In this document: piece after piece, positions 11,174 through 24,291 of the stretch
How positions within the stretch are numbered: position 1 is the first letter of the stretch
Layout of the letters: each line of letters begins with the position of its first letter
NCBI GenBank assembly: GCA_949710005.1
Contig: OX453277.1
Span: forward strand, 10,155,678 to 10,219,677
Origin: Ricordea florida
Lineage: Eukaryota; Cnidaria; Anthozoa; Corallimorpharia; Ricordeidae
Length of the DNA stretch: 64,000 bases
Reading direction: 5' to 3'
Made by a program: the position numbers and the translations under genes
Notes under the pieces: generated by a model
Database searches by the model: none
Told to the model about the DNA's origin: nothing
The model's input: the letters and a program-made list of their open reading frames with translations, nothing else

Positions 11174-11387
11174 TCGAAAGAATAAAGGACAGAGAAATTG
11201 TAATTACCCAGCGCAGGGTATGCATTTCAGAGGCCCCGTGAAGAATATGCTTCTCAGCGATAATTATTATTAACATCAAACTGAGAAAACAACCCCGAGG
11301 CAGAAAAAGTTTCACGACAGTTTCAAGCAAGTCTCCTTGATCTCTGTTAAGAAATTTGAAGCTAACTGTTGCATTCGCTTTTACAAA

Positions 11388-12799
11388 ATGTATTATCAGT
11401 TCTGCCTTGTACTGGTTATCGCCATTCTTGCATGCGTTGCTGACAAGGCAACGCAAGGGGACCAAGTGGAGCGTGAAATTGCCAGTAAAATCTCAAAAGC
11501 AGAGGGGTAAGTAGTTTATTGCCTGGGGACCGTTTTTCGAAGGCCAACATAACTTAACGCGTGTGGATCTCCGGGCCATTTTTACATCGAAGGCTGTCGA
11601 ATGTTTGTGTACTTTGTGGCGTGTGACGTACGAGCCAGCTCAACGCACAAGTTAACTAAGGATAGCCTGGCTTAAGCAACACGATGTTGAGAGCCAACAA
11701 CATTGTGATTCACGTTGTAAATATAGCGAGTACCGGGCCTTTAGAGAAACGGGCACCTGGTATAACGCTTCTTTAAACTTCTGCTTTGCTATCTGCTACT
11801 ACCACGGATTTATCAGCATTATTCAACAAGATTGTTCTTTTTAGTCCTCAAGTGTCTGATGGAGAAAAATCCGATTTGAAAAGGACAGCTGTTCAGGTAA
11901 GTTACGTTACATCAGCACTGATTTAGCTACGTACACTTTCGAGTTTAACTATTCCTTTGTTTTGCCTTTGTCTCACGTCCATAGTAATAGAACATCTCTT
12001 AACATGATCACCAAAAAGCAACATTTTGAAAATGTAACATGTGTCGATTTGCGGGGATAGTTTCTAAAGAAACTGGTGCTACCTCGGTAGGGAATAGAAA
12101 CACAAGAAATTGGGATAATCAAACGAATTGATAAAGTAAGTTATACCAACATAAGGTAAAAGGGAGGTGCTGACTTTTCGAGCGATAGCCCTTCGTCGGA
12201 GTGAATCACACGTTCTATCATTGTTATGGATTCCAGTTTTAACTTTCTAGTTTCATTTCCAAAGTAAAAGTGACAATCATTTTCTGAGTTAAATAGCGGG
12301 CGAACATTTCTAAAGCCATTATTCAACGACTTTGAAGTTAGTAAATGTTTTTGCAAATACCAATGAAGCAAACTAAATGAACTCTCTCCGAAATGACGCC
12401 GAACATTTTTTTTTTGTTTTTCTCCGACCAGAATTCACCTGCTCTAGGATTTCCCAGAATCCCCAGCACCATTCATCACGTCGGAGGAGAATAGTGTGGA
12501 ATGTCCCGAGATAGTGAGCCAATCAGATTGCTCAAAATGATAAGGTTGCTGAATTGGGAAAATCTAAATACTAAATACTAATATGACAATAAAGGAGTCT
12601 TGAGCGCTTCTTTGGTCAGGAACAATCCAAAACAATCCACCGTGGCAAAAGGCCGAGAGGAAATCTTTCCCTCGGCGATCGTACGTTGATACCAACTTCA
12701 CATAATAATACCGTGTTCATTTTCATCTTACAGCCTCCAGTGTTTGCAGGCATGCATGGAGGTGACTACTCTGTAGCTGCTGGACATAATTTTAAGTAA
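11388..12799 (+). CDS. Small secreted peptide precursor, three exons, 78 aa (novel)
   Basis: Three exons with clean GT-AG borders join into one frame: 11,388-11,506, 11,845-11,896 and 12,734-12,799. Exon 1 starts MYYQFCLVLVIAILACVADK, a textbook signal peptide with the cleavage region around ACVA/D; the same exon ends in a charged EREIASKISKAEG stretch before a GTAAGT donor. Exon 2 adds a spacer ending DLKRTAVQ. Exon 3 encodes PPVFAGMHGGDYSVAAGHNF, then K and TAA. The KR dibasic site would release a ~25-residue C-terminal peptide (TAVQPP... to ...HNFK). There are no cysteines in the predicted mature part. I recognise no family; a regulatory, toxin-like or antimicrobial peptide are all possible. 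The last exon is duplicated at 2477-2545, with the basic residues altered. Exon joining rests on splice signals and frame continuity, not transcripts. Confidence 0.6.
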
Positions 12800-14771
12800 T
12801 CGACGAGATACACTTGAAAGTCGGGCGACAACGTCTTTACTTTGATCATAATATGCTACCATAATAAAATATGAGCACTAGGATAAAGTTGCATAAATTC
12901 CTGTCTAACCCTGCAAACATTACTGTCTGACGTTGCATTCATTACCCTCCACTCCTACATACATAACAACCTAACGAGTTGCATAAGTTGATGTCTAACG
13001 CTTTGAAAAGCAACGGTCTAGATTTATTTAGCTTCATATTATGAGAACCAATAGGTTGTAGGAATTATTTGTTTCGTTATAAGCAGTAGTGAGACCTTCA
13101 CACAAAGTTGCAAGCCGAAAAACTCAAAGAAGAGACTAACGCATACTGTAAACGTTAATTTGCATCTATATACAGCATACATCGTGCAGTATTCATGCGA
13201 AATTTAAACTTGCATTCTCTTTTGTTCAACAATGTACCATAATTCTCAATGAGCTGGCATAAATGGGCCTTTGATTGTTCCAACGCAAAAAGAAAATGTT
13301 ATCAAAATATCAAAATTCTTCAGGAGCAAATAAATCACAAATTAACATCTAACGTTGCAGAAATTGATGTCTACGTTTTCTTTAGCCTCATGAGCTGAGA
13401 AACAATTATTTGTTTTCGTTTCTACTGTTCTAGGCAGGAGTGAGATCTTTACACAAAACAAAACAAATTACTTTTACAGCACAAAAAGATGGCAAGCGGC
13501 TGCATTCACTTCAAGTCGGAAGACTCGAATAAGAAAGTAATACATACAAAATTTTGAATTTACGCACAGCATTCATACGTAATTCAAACATGTATTGTGT
13601 TTTATGCATCAATGTACTATAATCGTCCATGAGCTGGCATAAAGGGGTAGTTTATTTCTTCCAACGGAAAAAAAAGATTTATTATAACATTAAAACCTTT
13701 AGGTGCAAATAAATCACAAATTATAATCAAAATTTCATTCATGTGTAGAAGCTAATTTTCATACCTGTTCCAGAAATGCTTAGAAAAAAAAATACAAATT
13801 AATGCTCGATTTCCAGTATTTATTGCAGAATGATTAAAAAACAGCGGCACAAAAAGTGCAGTAACGTCATAAGTATCTCAGAGTATTTTTAAGTGCAAAA
13901 TAGAATACTAAAGTAAATTTACGTTGCGAAGCTCAATAACTAGTTTTTTTTGTGTCAATAACTTAACATCAAACTAAACAGAAAACAACAAGAAGTGTGA
14001 ACAGCACCTGCTGACATAAAATGAGTCACCAGTTGAGAGCTTGGCTCTCTTAACCACCAAGTCGTCAAATACGAATGGCAGCAGAACTGGTTTTTATGAA
14101 TAGCGAATTAAAGGTACAAATGTGGTCCAGATGCTTTTTTCGAAAATTCTTCTATAATCTCTTGTAACCAATCACGCCACTCTCTTGTCATAAGTGACAT
14201 TCCTTGATAACTTGGTTAAGCGAAGATAAACTGAAATCGTTTTTCCCTATAACGCTTTATTTCGAAAACTGTGTAAACATCTACCATAATTACCCTCAAT
14301 GCCTACTAACAGCATTCGAACTAACGGACAGGATTTGATATGATCTAAACGTGGTTTAAATTGAAAAAGCCAAAGACAGGTTACGAAAACGAGACACTTG
14401 TTCCTGTCAAACAAACACTTACTACTTTAGTGATAAATATTTTATCGGTGTCGTTCCGGCTTTTGTTTCACTGCTATCCACGAATTTTGCAAGGAAAGTT
14501 TTCCTGTTGAATTCACAGGCAATGTTACAGAGAAATCCGTACATAAACAGTTCACCAAGTATGTTTATATCTCCTGCAATGCGCTTTAATTTATTATCGC
14601 GGCGTAGTGATCGCAAAATAGGACAGTAACAGTTTCTGGTAGAGCAGACAATGTTGGCATTGAAGATGATTTTCGTGTACTAAACGCTCTTGAACTGGAT
14701 TACTGGTGGACAGAAATTTAGCAAGCCCAAAAAGGTCCCGAACTTAAGAAGAGCCGTAAAGGAAACAAAAG
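11929..14771 (+). repeat. Segmental duplication, copy 2
   Basis: Partner of 766-4240, in the same orientation about 11 kb away. It begins just after exon 2 of the secreted-peptide gene, includes exon 3, and ends about 150 bp before the start codon of the plus-strand protease gene. Compared with copy 1 it has a private insertion at about 12,036-12,205 (Penelope-type terminal fragment) and extra sequence at about 13,905-14,245, and lacks the 1.1 kb insertion of copy 1. Confidence 0.85.
12040..12207 (-). mobile_element. Penelope-type terminal fragment with hammerhead-like motif
   Basis: Carries GATAGTTTCTAAAGAAACTG, TTGGGATAATCAAACGAATT and AAGGTAAAAGGGAGGTGCTG, all of which recur in the inverted pair at 21,957-22,260. 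On the minus strand it contains CCGACGA-A-GGGCTATCGCTC-GAAA-AGTC, a decayed form of the hammerhead-like core seen in Penelope termini. It is inserted in duplication copy 2 only. Confidence 0.5.
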
Positions 14772-14920
14772 GCGAACGCAGGAGAAAACCGAGATAACAG
14801 AACAATAATTTATCAAAGAAATTGCCAACGGGTACACAGACTGATACAAGAAACATTTGGGTTGGTAACGTTTAGAAATACTCGCGATTGCATCACGTTT
14901 AAGGCAAAATAGGTCCTGTC

Positions 14921-17900
14921 GTGGGAAAGCCCGTTGCGATGCTACCTTCATCTACAATAGTAGCAGCACTTATAATAGCAGTCTTCGTGGTGCATAAAAC
15001 GAGGTACGCCTCCTCAGTAGGCTATCCAAAACGCGATATAGTCGGTGGGTACGACGCGACTTATGACAAGTACTTTCCTCGCTACTACCACGCCACCGGA
15101 TTGCTAACTCTGCCATTTGACAATATCATTGAGCCGTTTGAAGCGTGGTTTGCAGGCGACAGAAATGTTAGCAGGATAGATTACTACTACGGTAAGCTTA
15201 CACACTTGTTTATAGATGTCGACGTTCCTCCGAGTTAAGCGTGTTATATAATTTGTCTTAAAGGTGGCGTGTTTTGCTTCCACGAAACATCAACAACCAC
15301 CCCAACTGGTACCGATTTGTAAATTCTTTGTTACCGCCGTTAAGGCGTTTCAGGATCGCTGTAAAAAAAGCGAAAACATCAAACATGACAATAATTTGAG
15401 AGTTATTTATACTAAAATATAGAAGGAACAGTGCGACCACCAGTGGAGTTTCCAGCACAGGTCAACAAGGTTACTATGCCACGCACTTCTTTATATACTA
15501 TTTATCCCTGTCTATGTTTAGGCAAGAAACTTAACTCACACTTTCTCTCTCCACCCAGGTGTATAAATGGGTACATACTAGATACACTTTCAAGTGGTAT
15601 ACCGTGAAATATCTCACGAGTCACCTGTATTTTCTTAGTATACACACTCGCCTTAAGGCTCGCGTGTATACCAAAGAAATACAAGTGACGAGTGGAATAT
15701 TTCACGCTATACCACGGGAAAGGGTTGCATAGCTATTTTATACCTTACCAGAGAAAAAACAAACAACATTTGAAAGAAACTGCCGAGGATCGCAGCGCTC
15801 GATGGGAAGGTTGGGTGTGATACCGCCGAATTGCACGAATCGTTGGAAAGGTTCGGTGGAATACTGACAAATATACAACGGCGCTCCTGCATTCTGATTG
15901 GTTGTATTTTCTATGGCATGGTATAAAAGCCGAGATAATGCTGGGGGTAACCGTGCGTTGGAATACGATCCCATAGAGGGGGGAGTAATAATACTCCCAC
16001 GTGCTTCATTCACGGTTACTGAAACCGGGAATAGGCTCTAAGCAATGGAGATGGTACCAGCTGAGCCTTTTAATTTCTGAAGGGATGCAACCATCAAATC
16101 CATCATAAAAGGATTTGATGAATGTTTGTCCGATGAACCCTTGCCTCCACGAAGGAAGGTGGTAGAATTAGTAATAGCAAGGTCGTAGGTTCGACACCGA
16201 GTATTTGGACAACTCGGATTTTATATCAGAAACATAATACGGTTACCGTAGGTCTGTTTAAGACTTGTATGCCAACAAGTTTACCATCCAGCAGAGGTTA
16301 AAAGGTGAAAGTAATTTCAAATGCCAAAATTTAATTTCATACCTTCATTTTGTTCGCTGAGTTTGTACTTTGAGCTCACAACAAAGTCTTGAAACGATAG
16401 ACCAAGTTCATGGTCTTTTATCAGTAAAACCCAAATGAAAATTCTTTTCGTTGTTCCGCTTAGGGATGGACAAGACGATCCAGCGTGGAGACCTAGGCAA
16501 GCATGGGATTCTCTTCAAAATTGTTCCCATGCATTCAGACACAAAACCGTCTGATAATGACTTCATCAGCTGTTGGTATAGGCCACTACCCTCGTGGCTG
16601 CCACGTGCTGGTCAGAGCGTCATACCAACCAACCTATCAGAGTTCAAGGTTTGTACTAAAGATCCTTATAGGTTATAAAATACAATTTCCTTGCCGGGTA
16701 TCCAGGTTGAAATTGGTATCGGTAATCCGAAATAGTTTCGAGTGCAATTTGGAATAAAGGAGCACTAGTAAATTTTACAAAGATTAAAAAAGATGCACGA
16801 GCGTGTATGGCGAGTAAATTTTTTTTTAAGTTATGAGTACTTATTTGTACAAAATTACTCTTGAAATCATTTGATTACCTGTTAATAATATACATGCAAA
16901 AGTTTAATTTTAAATTTCTGCACTCAATTTCAATTTTCCGCATTGTTTGGGACTAATTGACGTGCTTTCAGCCAATCATCACGTTCAAATTTTTGCATGT
17001 ATAATATTACAAATGTACTTGTCATTCGATCAGTAATTGCCATATCATCCTCCTAATAAGGTTAACAAGAACTTGTAAAATACAATAGAGAAAGAATAGT
17101 GGGGTAGACTGCTATTCTTACATAGGTATTTACAGAAACGATTTCCAACAAACCAAAAAAAAACCTTAAGTCCTAGTATAAGAGCGATTAAGCTCGTGGG
17201 AACTTAAAGTCAGGTTGAGCCTTACAGCTGGCAGAGATCTCATGTATATAGCCAACACGAGTCCCATTGTACGAAACTGAATGGTACGTTCACATAATTG
17301 AATGGTGCATTGAATAATTTAACATGTCTTGCATAGTTGGGGACTCGTGGTGGGTCTATACACGAGATATTTCCCTTTCAGCCGTTTTCATCTTTGACAA
17401 GCTCTTTTGTCAACGTCTCTTGTTTCCTTTTAAAGGCAGAGATCTCATGTATGCACCCACCACGAGTCCCCTGTACGAAACTGAATGGTACGTTCACATA
17501 ATTGAATGGTGCATTGAATAATTTAACATGCCTTGCATAGTTGGGGACTCGTGGTGGGTCTATACACGAGATATTTCCCTTTCAGCCGTTTTCATCTTTG
17601 ACAAGCTCTTTTGTCAACGTCTCTTGTTTCCTTTTAAAGGCAGAGATCTTATGTATGCACCCACCACGAGTCCCCTGTACGAAACTGAATGGTACGTTCA
17701 CATAATTGAATGGTGCATTGAATAATTTAACATGCCTTGCATAGTTGGGGACTCGTGGTGGGTCTATACACGAGATATTTCCCTTTCAGCCGTTTTCATC
17801 TTTGACAAGCTCTTTTGTCAACGTCTCTTGTAATCTTCACAGGTTAAATCATATCAAAATCAATTAACTGCGATATTACAGCGAGATTCAAATCTTTAAC

Positions 17901-20900
17901 TACCCAAACATTCGTAGAACAAATCATTATATGCCTCGTTTCTTATATTTCTCCTAACACAGGAATTTACGGACGCATTTCTAGCCGGCTTTCATTATGA
18001 ATAGCTAGACCGCTCAGCTGAAAAAGCATCACATTGGTTTTCTAGATATCACGGGTTCAAATCCCTTGTGGCCTGTTACTTTCTTTGGCTAAATCGCATC
18101 TGAGTAAAGTTATGATATTACCGAAATAATCACATACCGTAAACGCTTTAATAAGCCCTCCTCTCCAATAAGCGCCCGCCCCCCCCCACCCCCACCCCCC
18201 ACTTCCCACTCCGTGAACTGACTCTAACAATGAGGGTGATGAAATTGATGTTGAAGTCTAATTGCAGAGACTTGTTTAAAGTCCGGCAGCCATAGATGTT
18301 CTTTGTATGAACAATGTCAGTCTCGCACACTTGCCTAGAGGTGTAAACATAATGCAGTAAAACGTAGAATTGTATTTCAAAAGTGCGAAAGAAATGTTTC
18401 GGTTTGAAATGGCCAACGACGTGCCTACTACCATATACTGTATACAAAATTTACTGGAATTTTGACGCTCGAGCTTTTAATAAGCCCCCGTCTCTAATAA
18501 GCCACCCTTCTAAGAGCCCCAGAATTAAATAAGCCCCCCACCCGCGGTCTTATTAGAGCGTTCACGGTATTCAATTAATAATACACATGGCGATGCAATT
18601 AATGCAATACGCAAAACGTTGAATAACGGCCCGCCGTTTTGCACTTTAGTTCGTTACACAATTATGATGTTTTTTATCGTAAAAATATATGTTGCCTGTC
18701 TTTTCTACTAAATATCGGCTTAACAGAAAGCAATATTTTCCTTTTTACAAAGTCTAACTGGATCTGGCTAACCATGATCTTTTTTGGTTTCAGTTTGTTT
18801 CTGAAGAGATGCACCGTGGAATGCCATGTCTAAGATATGAGAGGAAAAACAAACGATACAATAAAACTAACAAATATTCCTTTTACATAACCAAAAACAA
18901 ACCTCATAGACCCTTACGATACGAGATGGTTGGCTATGACGATATGCTTACATCGCATTACGACCATTACGTGTTGGATTACGTCACATTTGAGCCTTGG
19001 AGATTCAACAAATCCTTATTCAAGTTACCAAAAAGTACGTATCAACCTGTAGAGTACACGGTACTTATTTTGCTTACGTGAGAACGTGGTGTGCCCTTGG
19101 ATACAAAGTCAAACCTCCACCCCCCATTAGTGGGCCAAGGGGTCAGCCTAGGACCTTGTCATATGTGACGTGCCACAAGCCGCATAAGATGTTCATGATC
19201 CAAGATGGTTGGATTACCCACGTTGACAGTTGCAGCCTAGACCATTTGTACTGTCGTTATGACAAAGGACTGAAGTTCGATACATCAAACTCTTCGAGAT
19301 CATCTCACGGTGCTAAAGCTTGCACAATCGACTCGCGTGATTAATCTTTTTTTGTCCCACCAACGCAGCACCAGTTTCTTTAGAAACTATGAAATCCTTC
19401 ATATTTGCCCTACAATGACGATAACAATAACAATAACGATGACGATGACGATGACAATAACAGAGGTGATGACGATGGCAATTACGATGATGATGACGAT
19501 AACAATGATAGTAGCAAAGCTTTCCCATTTTTCAAGTTCGACCATTTTTGGAATCCACAGTAACCTACCGTACATGTAGCACAACACACAAGAAATAGCT
19601 CATACCAGAAACGATGGTATAGATGAACACTCCCGTGTTCAGATGATTACTACTGCTACATTATGCAAAAAGCTTCAACCGTTAATGCTAACGTTTTGAT
19701 GTATCTTTGCAGACTCCAAGTGCGATAAGAAAGCGAGAAGACTCCAGTCTCAGTATCTTGTAAACCCGATGGCAGAATACATGCATTTCTCGCATTCTAA
19801 GGACCACGAGTTGGACAAACGTTACAAAGAATATAAGAGAAAGCACGATAAGAACTACACGTCTACAAAAGAGCATGAGAGAAGGAAACACATATTCAAA
19901 CACAACCTCAGGTAGCTTCCCAACTTACTTGTCTTAAAAGACTCCATGAACCGAACAATTTATGACATAGAGTTATAACGCAGTTGGTAGAGCCCAGGAC
20001 TACCGTGCGGGAGCTCGAGGTTCCGGGTTTAACCCCCAGCCGGACCAACACTCAGGGTCTTTAAATAAAAAGCTGAGAAGAAAAAGTTGCCTTTGTAATG
20101 ATATCCGCAAACGGTTAGACTTTCTAGTCTTCCCGGATATGGACGATAAAACGTAGGTCCCGTCTCACAAGAGTTGTTCCTAATAATCAGTGGGACGTTA
20201 AAGAACCCAGCCAGTCACTGTTCGAAAAGAGTAGAGGACGTAGTTCCCGGTGTGGTGGCCTATCTCTACCTCTGGTTCCGTACGTCATTTCATGCATGGG
20301 TTGGGTGGTTGGGTGAGACCATATACATGAGCTGATAGCGGCAGCCAGTGGCGTCTTTAGATGCTGACGTCCGATTTCACCCAACAGAAGTGTAATGCGC
20401 CTTTGAACATACTCAAATAAAAAAGTGCGCTATACAAATTCTTTATCATTATCATTACAACTCCTGACCATTTTTAATTGGTACTTGAAATTCATCAAAG
20501 GAAGTATGATCCAATCTAACTACTCCTAAACAATACATCTTTTATTAATTTCGCAGATACATTCGATCTAAGAACCGTCAAAATCTTAAGTACAAACTGA
20601 CCGCCAACTCTTTTGCGGACTTGACGGAAGAGGAAGTAAACTTGCACAGAGGATTGCTTCAAAACAAGCATTCCCATTATAACACATCATCTGAACAGAT
20701 GATATTCGATCACAAAGAGGTACCGTTAGATGCCGTTCCAAGAGAGTTAGACTGGAGAGATTATGGTAAGAGAGAGACCTATATGAAATTCCGTCCGTCA
20801 ATGGTGCCTGACAAGCTCACCTTTTTCTATTGCTACATAATTAAGTATGCAAGCCCAGAAAAGCTTCAAAATAGCGAAGACAAATAGCACCATTTTCAGC

Positions 20901-23900
20901 AATGATTGGTCGCTCTGTATAGCCAAGTTAATCAGTCGCAGTGATATTCAATAGACTCAGTGCATACCAGTATACTTGCAACTGATGAACATGGGAATCA
21001 ACTCAAATTTATAATATTTTCAAAGATGCAAATTATTTTGAAATTCCTAAAGAACATTAGCTCCAGTATTGAGCCGGATAGTAGAACCAACCATGCGAGG
21101 CAAAACAGGAGTATCGCCCAAAAAGTGGGCTTCTACATGCATGACCATACGGTGGTACAACTCATCTATATCTATAATCTCATCCTTATACAAAGAGAAA
21201 GGCGGTATCAACGAAAGTCGTTATATGACTGGATTTCGAATCTTTTTGGCAGGTGGAGTTACACGTGTCCACAGTCAGGGTCCCTGTGGGTCATGTTGGA
21301 CATTCTCCGCTCTTGGAGCGGTAGAAGGCGCCATTTTTATCAAGGTATTATAGCCACACATCTAATAACAAACTGCAACGCTATCTCTAGTCTCTACTAA
21401 CGGCGTATACTTAACAATTGTTCTCAGAAATCGAGGTCAATGGTGAAAGAACAATAGTGAAAGAACATTGAATGTTGCATGAAGCAATCTCATTAGGGAA
21501 CTTAACCAAACACAATGGCGACGTCTAGGACAACACGACCGGTGAAAAAAAATAATTGTTAAAGTGTATTTCCTGGACTTAATTTTGCACATACAGTTTC
21601 ATTGTGCCGTTCATTTGCGCTATGCTTTGGTCCCACCCTGGTCACCTTAGAGACAATTCTCGTAAACAGCTCTAAAGCGAGAATCGACGGCCGCCAATTT
21701 CAATTCGTTTGAATTCCATTTTGTCCAATCTTGAACCAAAACTCACTAGCGCAAGGAATACCCAGAAGCCCTAGCATTATTCACCTCCTAGGAGGTGGAT
21801 AGTGTTGAATATCGCGAGGTGGAGAGCCAATCAGAATTTTCAAGATGCCAAGGTTGCTGAGTTGGTATAAACTAAATCCCAATGTCAAATGAAGGTCTAT
21901 ACACTATACAGTAATTTCTGATAAGTTCTCACCTGGCAAGTGCTCAAAGACTGAAATTGGGATAATCAAAGGAATTTATAAAGTAAGTTATACCACCGCA
22001 AGGTAAAAGGGAGGAGCTGACGTTTCGAGAGTTAGCCCTTCGTCTGGGCGAAGCTTTTCTAGCGCACAAGATTAGACAAAATGGCCCTTCGTTAGCCCTT
22101 CGCTCCGACGAAGGGCTAACGCTAGAAACGTGAGCACCTCCCTTTTACCTTACAGTGGTATAACCTATTTTATCAATTCGTTTGGTTATCCCAATTTCTT
22201 GTGCTTCAATTCCCCACAGACGCAGCACCAGTTTCTTTAGAAACTATCCCCACAATGCTCAAAAACTGAGTTTTGCTCATACCCGCAAGAAAATTAAGTC
22301 ACGCTATGCGCCACTTTTTCCTTAGCTTAAATAAACACTGACCAGTAAATGATCGTTTACAATAGTAATTATAAGTTGCAAGATAAATGCCAAATGCTCC
22401 CCATAAAACCAGGAGCCCATCATGGGCTCCTGATAAAACCAAGGACGAATCCAGATTAACTTTTCACATCTTAAGGTTCTGTACAGCATCGACCATTCAT
22501 CTTTTATATCAAAGAATTTAAATCACCAACTGTAGGTCAAAATCGAGAGTTTTCCATTTGTTTTTCCTTTTTCATTTTCTTCGTTTTTTTTTTTATCAGA
22601 CTGGAAGACTCATAGAACTTTCAAGCCAACAATTAATTGACTGTTCATGGCCATCTGGTAACAATGGCTGCCGAGGCGGATTCCAGGACAGAACAATGAA
22701 ATGGATAAAAAAGAACGGTGTGGCGCTACGGAGGGACTACGGTCCGTATCTTGCTCAGGTAAGGATAAAAATATTTTTTTCGCTATAAAAACAGGAGTGT
22801 TGTACTGGAAAACATCCTAGTAAATAAATCTGTAACTACATACGGGACTCGAGTTGTCTTACTTCGCGAATCTAAATGTCACAACAGACAGATAGTTCAT
22901 CAATACACAGGGTTGTCACTAAGATTTCAAGTTGCCGGGTAATTGTTGTTAGTAGCCGGGGAAGTCGCAAGCGGTCATGTCGCGTCCCACCCCCCCCCAA
23001 ACCACCCCCCCCCCACCCACACACACACACAACACGTTTTGGTTTAATTTAAGGATAAAAGTAGCCGGGGGTTAGGCTCCGAGTAGCCGGGGGAAATCCC
23101 CGGCCCCCGGCCCTTAGTGACAACCCTGAATACAATATCGTAGATACGAATTTTATCACCTGGTTTTTTTTTAGAAAAATAATCATGTAATAACATTCCG
23201 TATCATATGTAGTGTCTACATAGTTCGTTTGGTAATTCAGTCGAAGAGTCCGGTAGTATTATTAGGGGCAATTAAGGGCTAAACTTAAGAGTTAGATTTA
23301 ATTAACTCGTGTTAAAAGAAACCTTGCAATAAGATTCAACATCATTTGTGCTGTGCCTTATAGTTTGGTTTGCCAGTTTATGGCCCTTTTTATGCTAGAG
23401 TCGTCTAGACATTTTCAACGCCTTTAAGACATTAAAAGCGACTGGTATAACATAAAAAACACTGGGTTCTCTACTCGGAGGGCAATCGCTTTCAGGACGG
23501 GACGCTGACTCGTCCTAGTCGTCTCTGTACGAGTCAGGGCTACATGGGACCGGTTAAGAGCGTCCCATTTTTATACTCTAGATGCTTTTAACGTCTTACA
23601 AAAAAAAACAATATGTTTCCAGTACTGTATTTTTGTAATTAATATAAAAGGACGGAGTGTCAAGAAAAATCGACGGGTGGGACCAGTTTTGTCGGCCTTC
23701 GACCAAAAAATGTTAGCTTTACGTTCTACAGTAAAAAGCCCAGTCAGGTTTAGGTGACGGTCTATTATTGGATGCTCATATTCTCTTGTAGGAAGGTTTT
23801 TGTCACTGTGGTCAGGCAGACAACTGCTCTTACGCTCACATCAGCGGGTTTCAAAGACTTAAAAAGAACAGCTCAGCGGCACTCAAACTCGGCTTAGTGA

Positions 23901-24258
23901 CGCACGGGCCAATAGCATGTTCTGTGAACTCTGACGCGAAAAGTTTCCGATTCTACAGCCATGGAATCTATGACGATCCGAAATGCGGTAGGTGTACGTT
24001 CTTTCCTAGCTGGAGCTCTGTAACTTTGGACCTTTCAGCCTAAGGATATGAATAACTGCACTGCGATGGATGGTTTTAATAACAAACTCAAAACGTTTAA
24101 TTTTTCTTTCATTTTCGCAAGTTTTTACTCATTTCACAGTACTGTTTCCATGTAATTTTTATGATCGTGTTTGCAAAGGCACTATATATTAAACAATTGA
24201 GAAATAATGCGGTATTAACTAACAAATATATAACAAATTAAAAAACCTTATCATCATC

Positions 24259-24291
<33 letters not shown>

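Noticed and set aside
16100-16230. SINE-like piece (GATGAACCCTTGCC, AGGTCGTAGGTTCGACACCG) similar to 32,755-32,900
   Set aside because: The two copies share only short blocks by eye; not enough to define an element.
17324-17725. Two identical 65-aa frames in tandem
   Set aside because: Caused by the 204-bp satellite; no domain and no codon bias.
18003-18080. tRNA-like segment (GCTCAGCTGAAAAAGCATCA and GGGTTCAAATCCC)
   Set aside because: B-box only convincing; insufficient for a gene and no clear SINE body.
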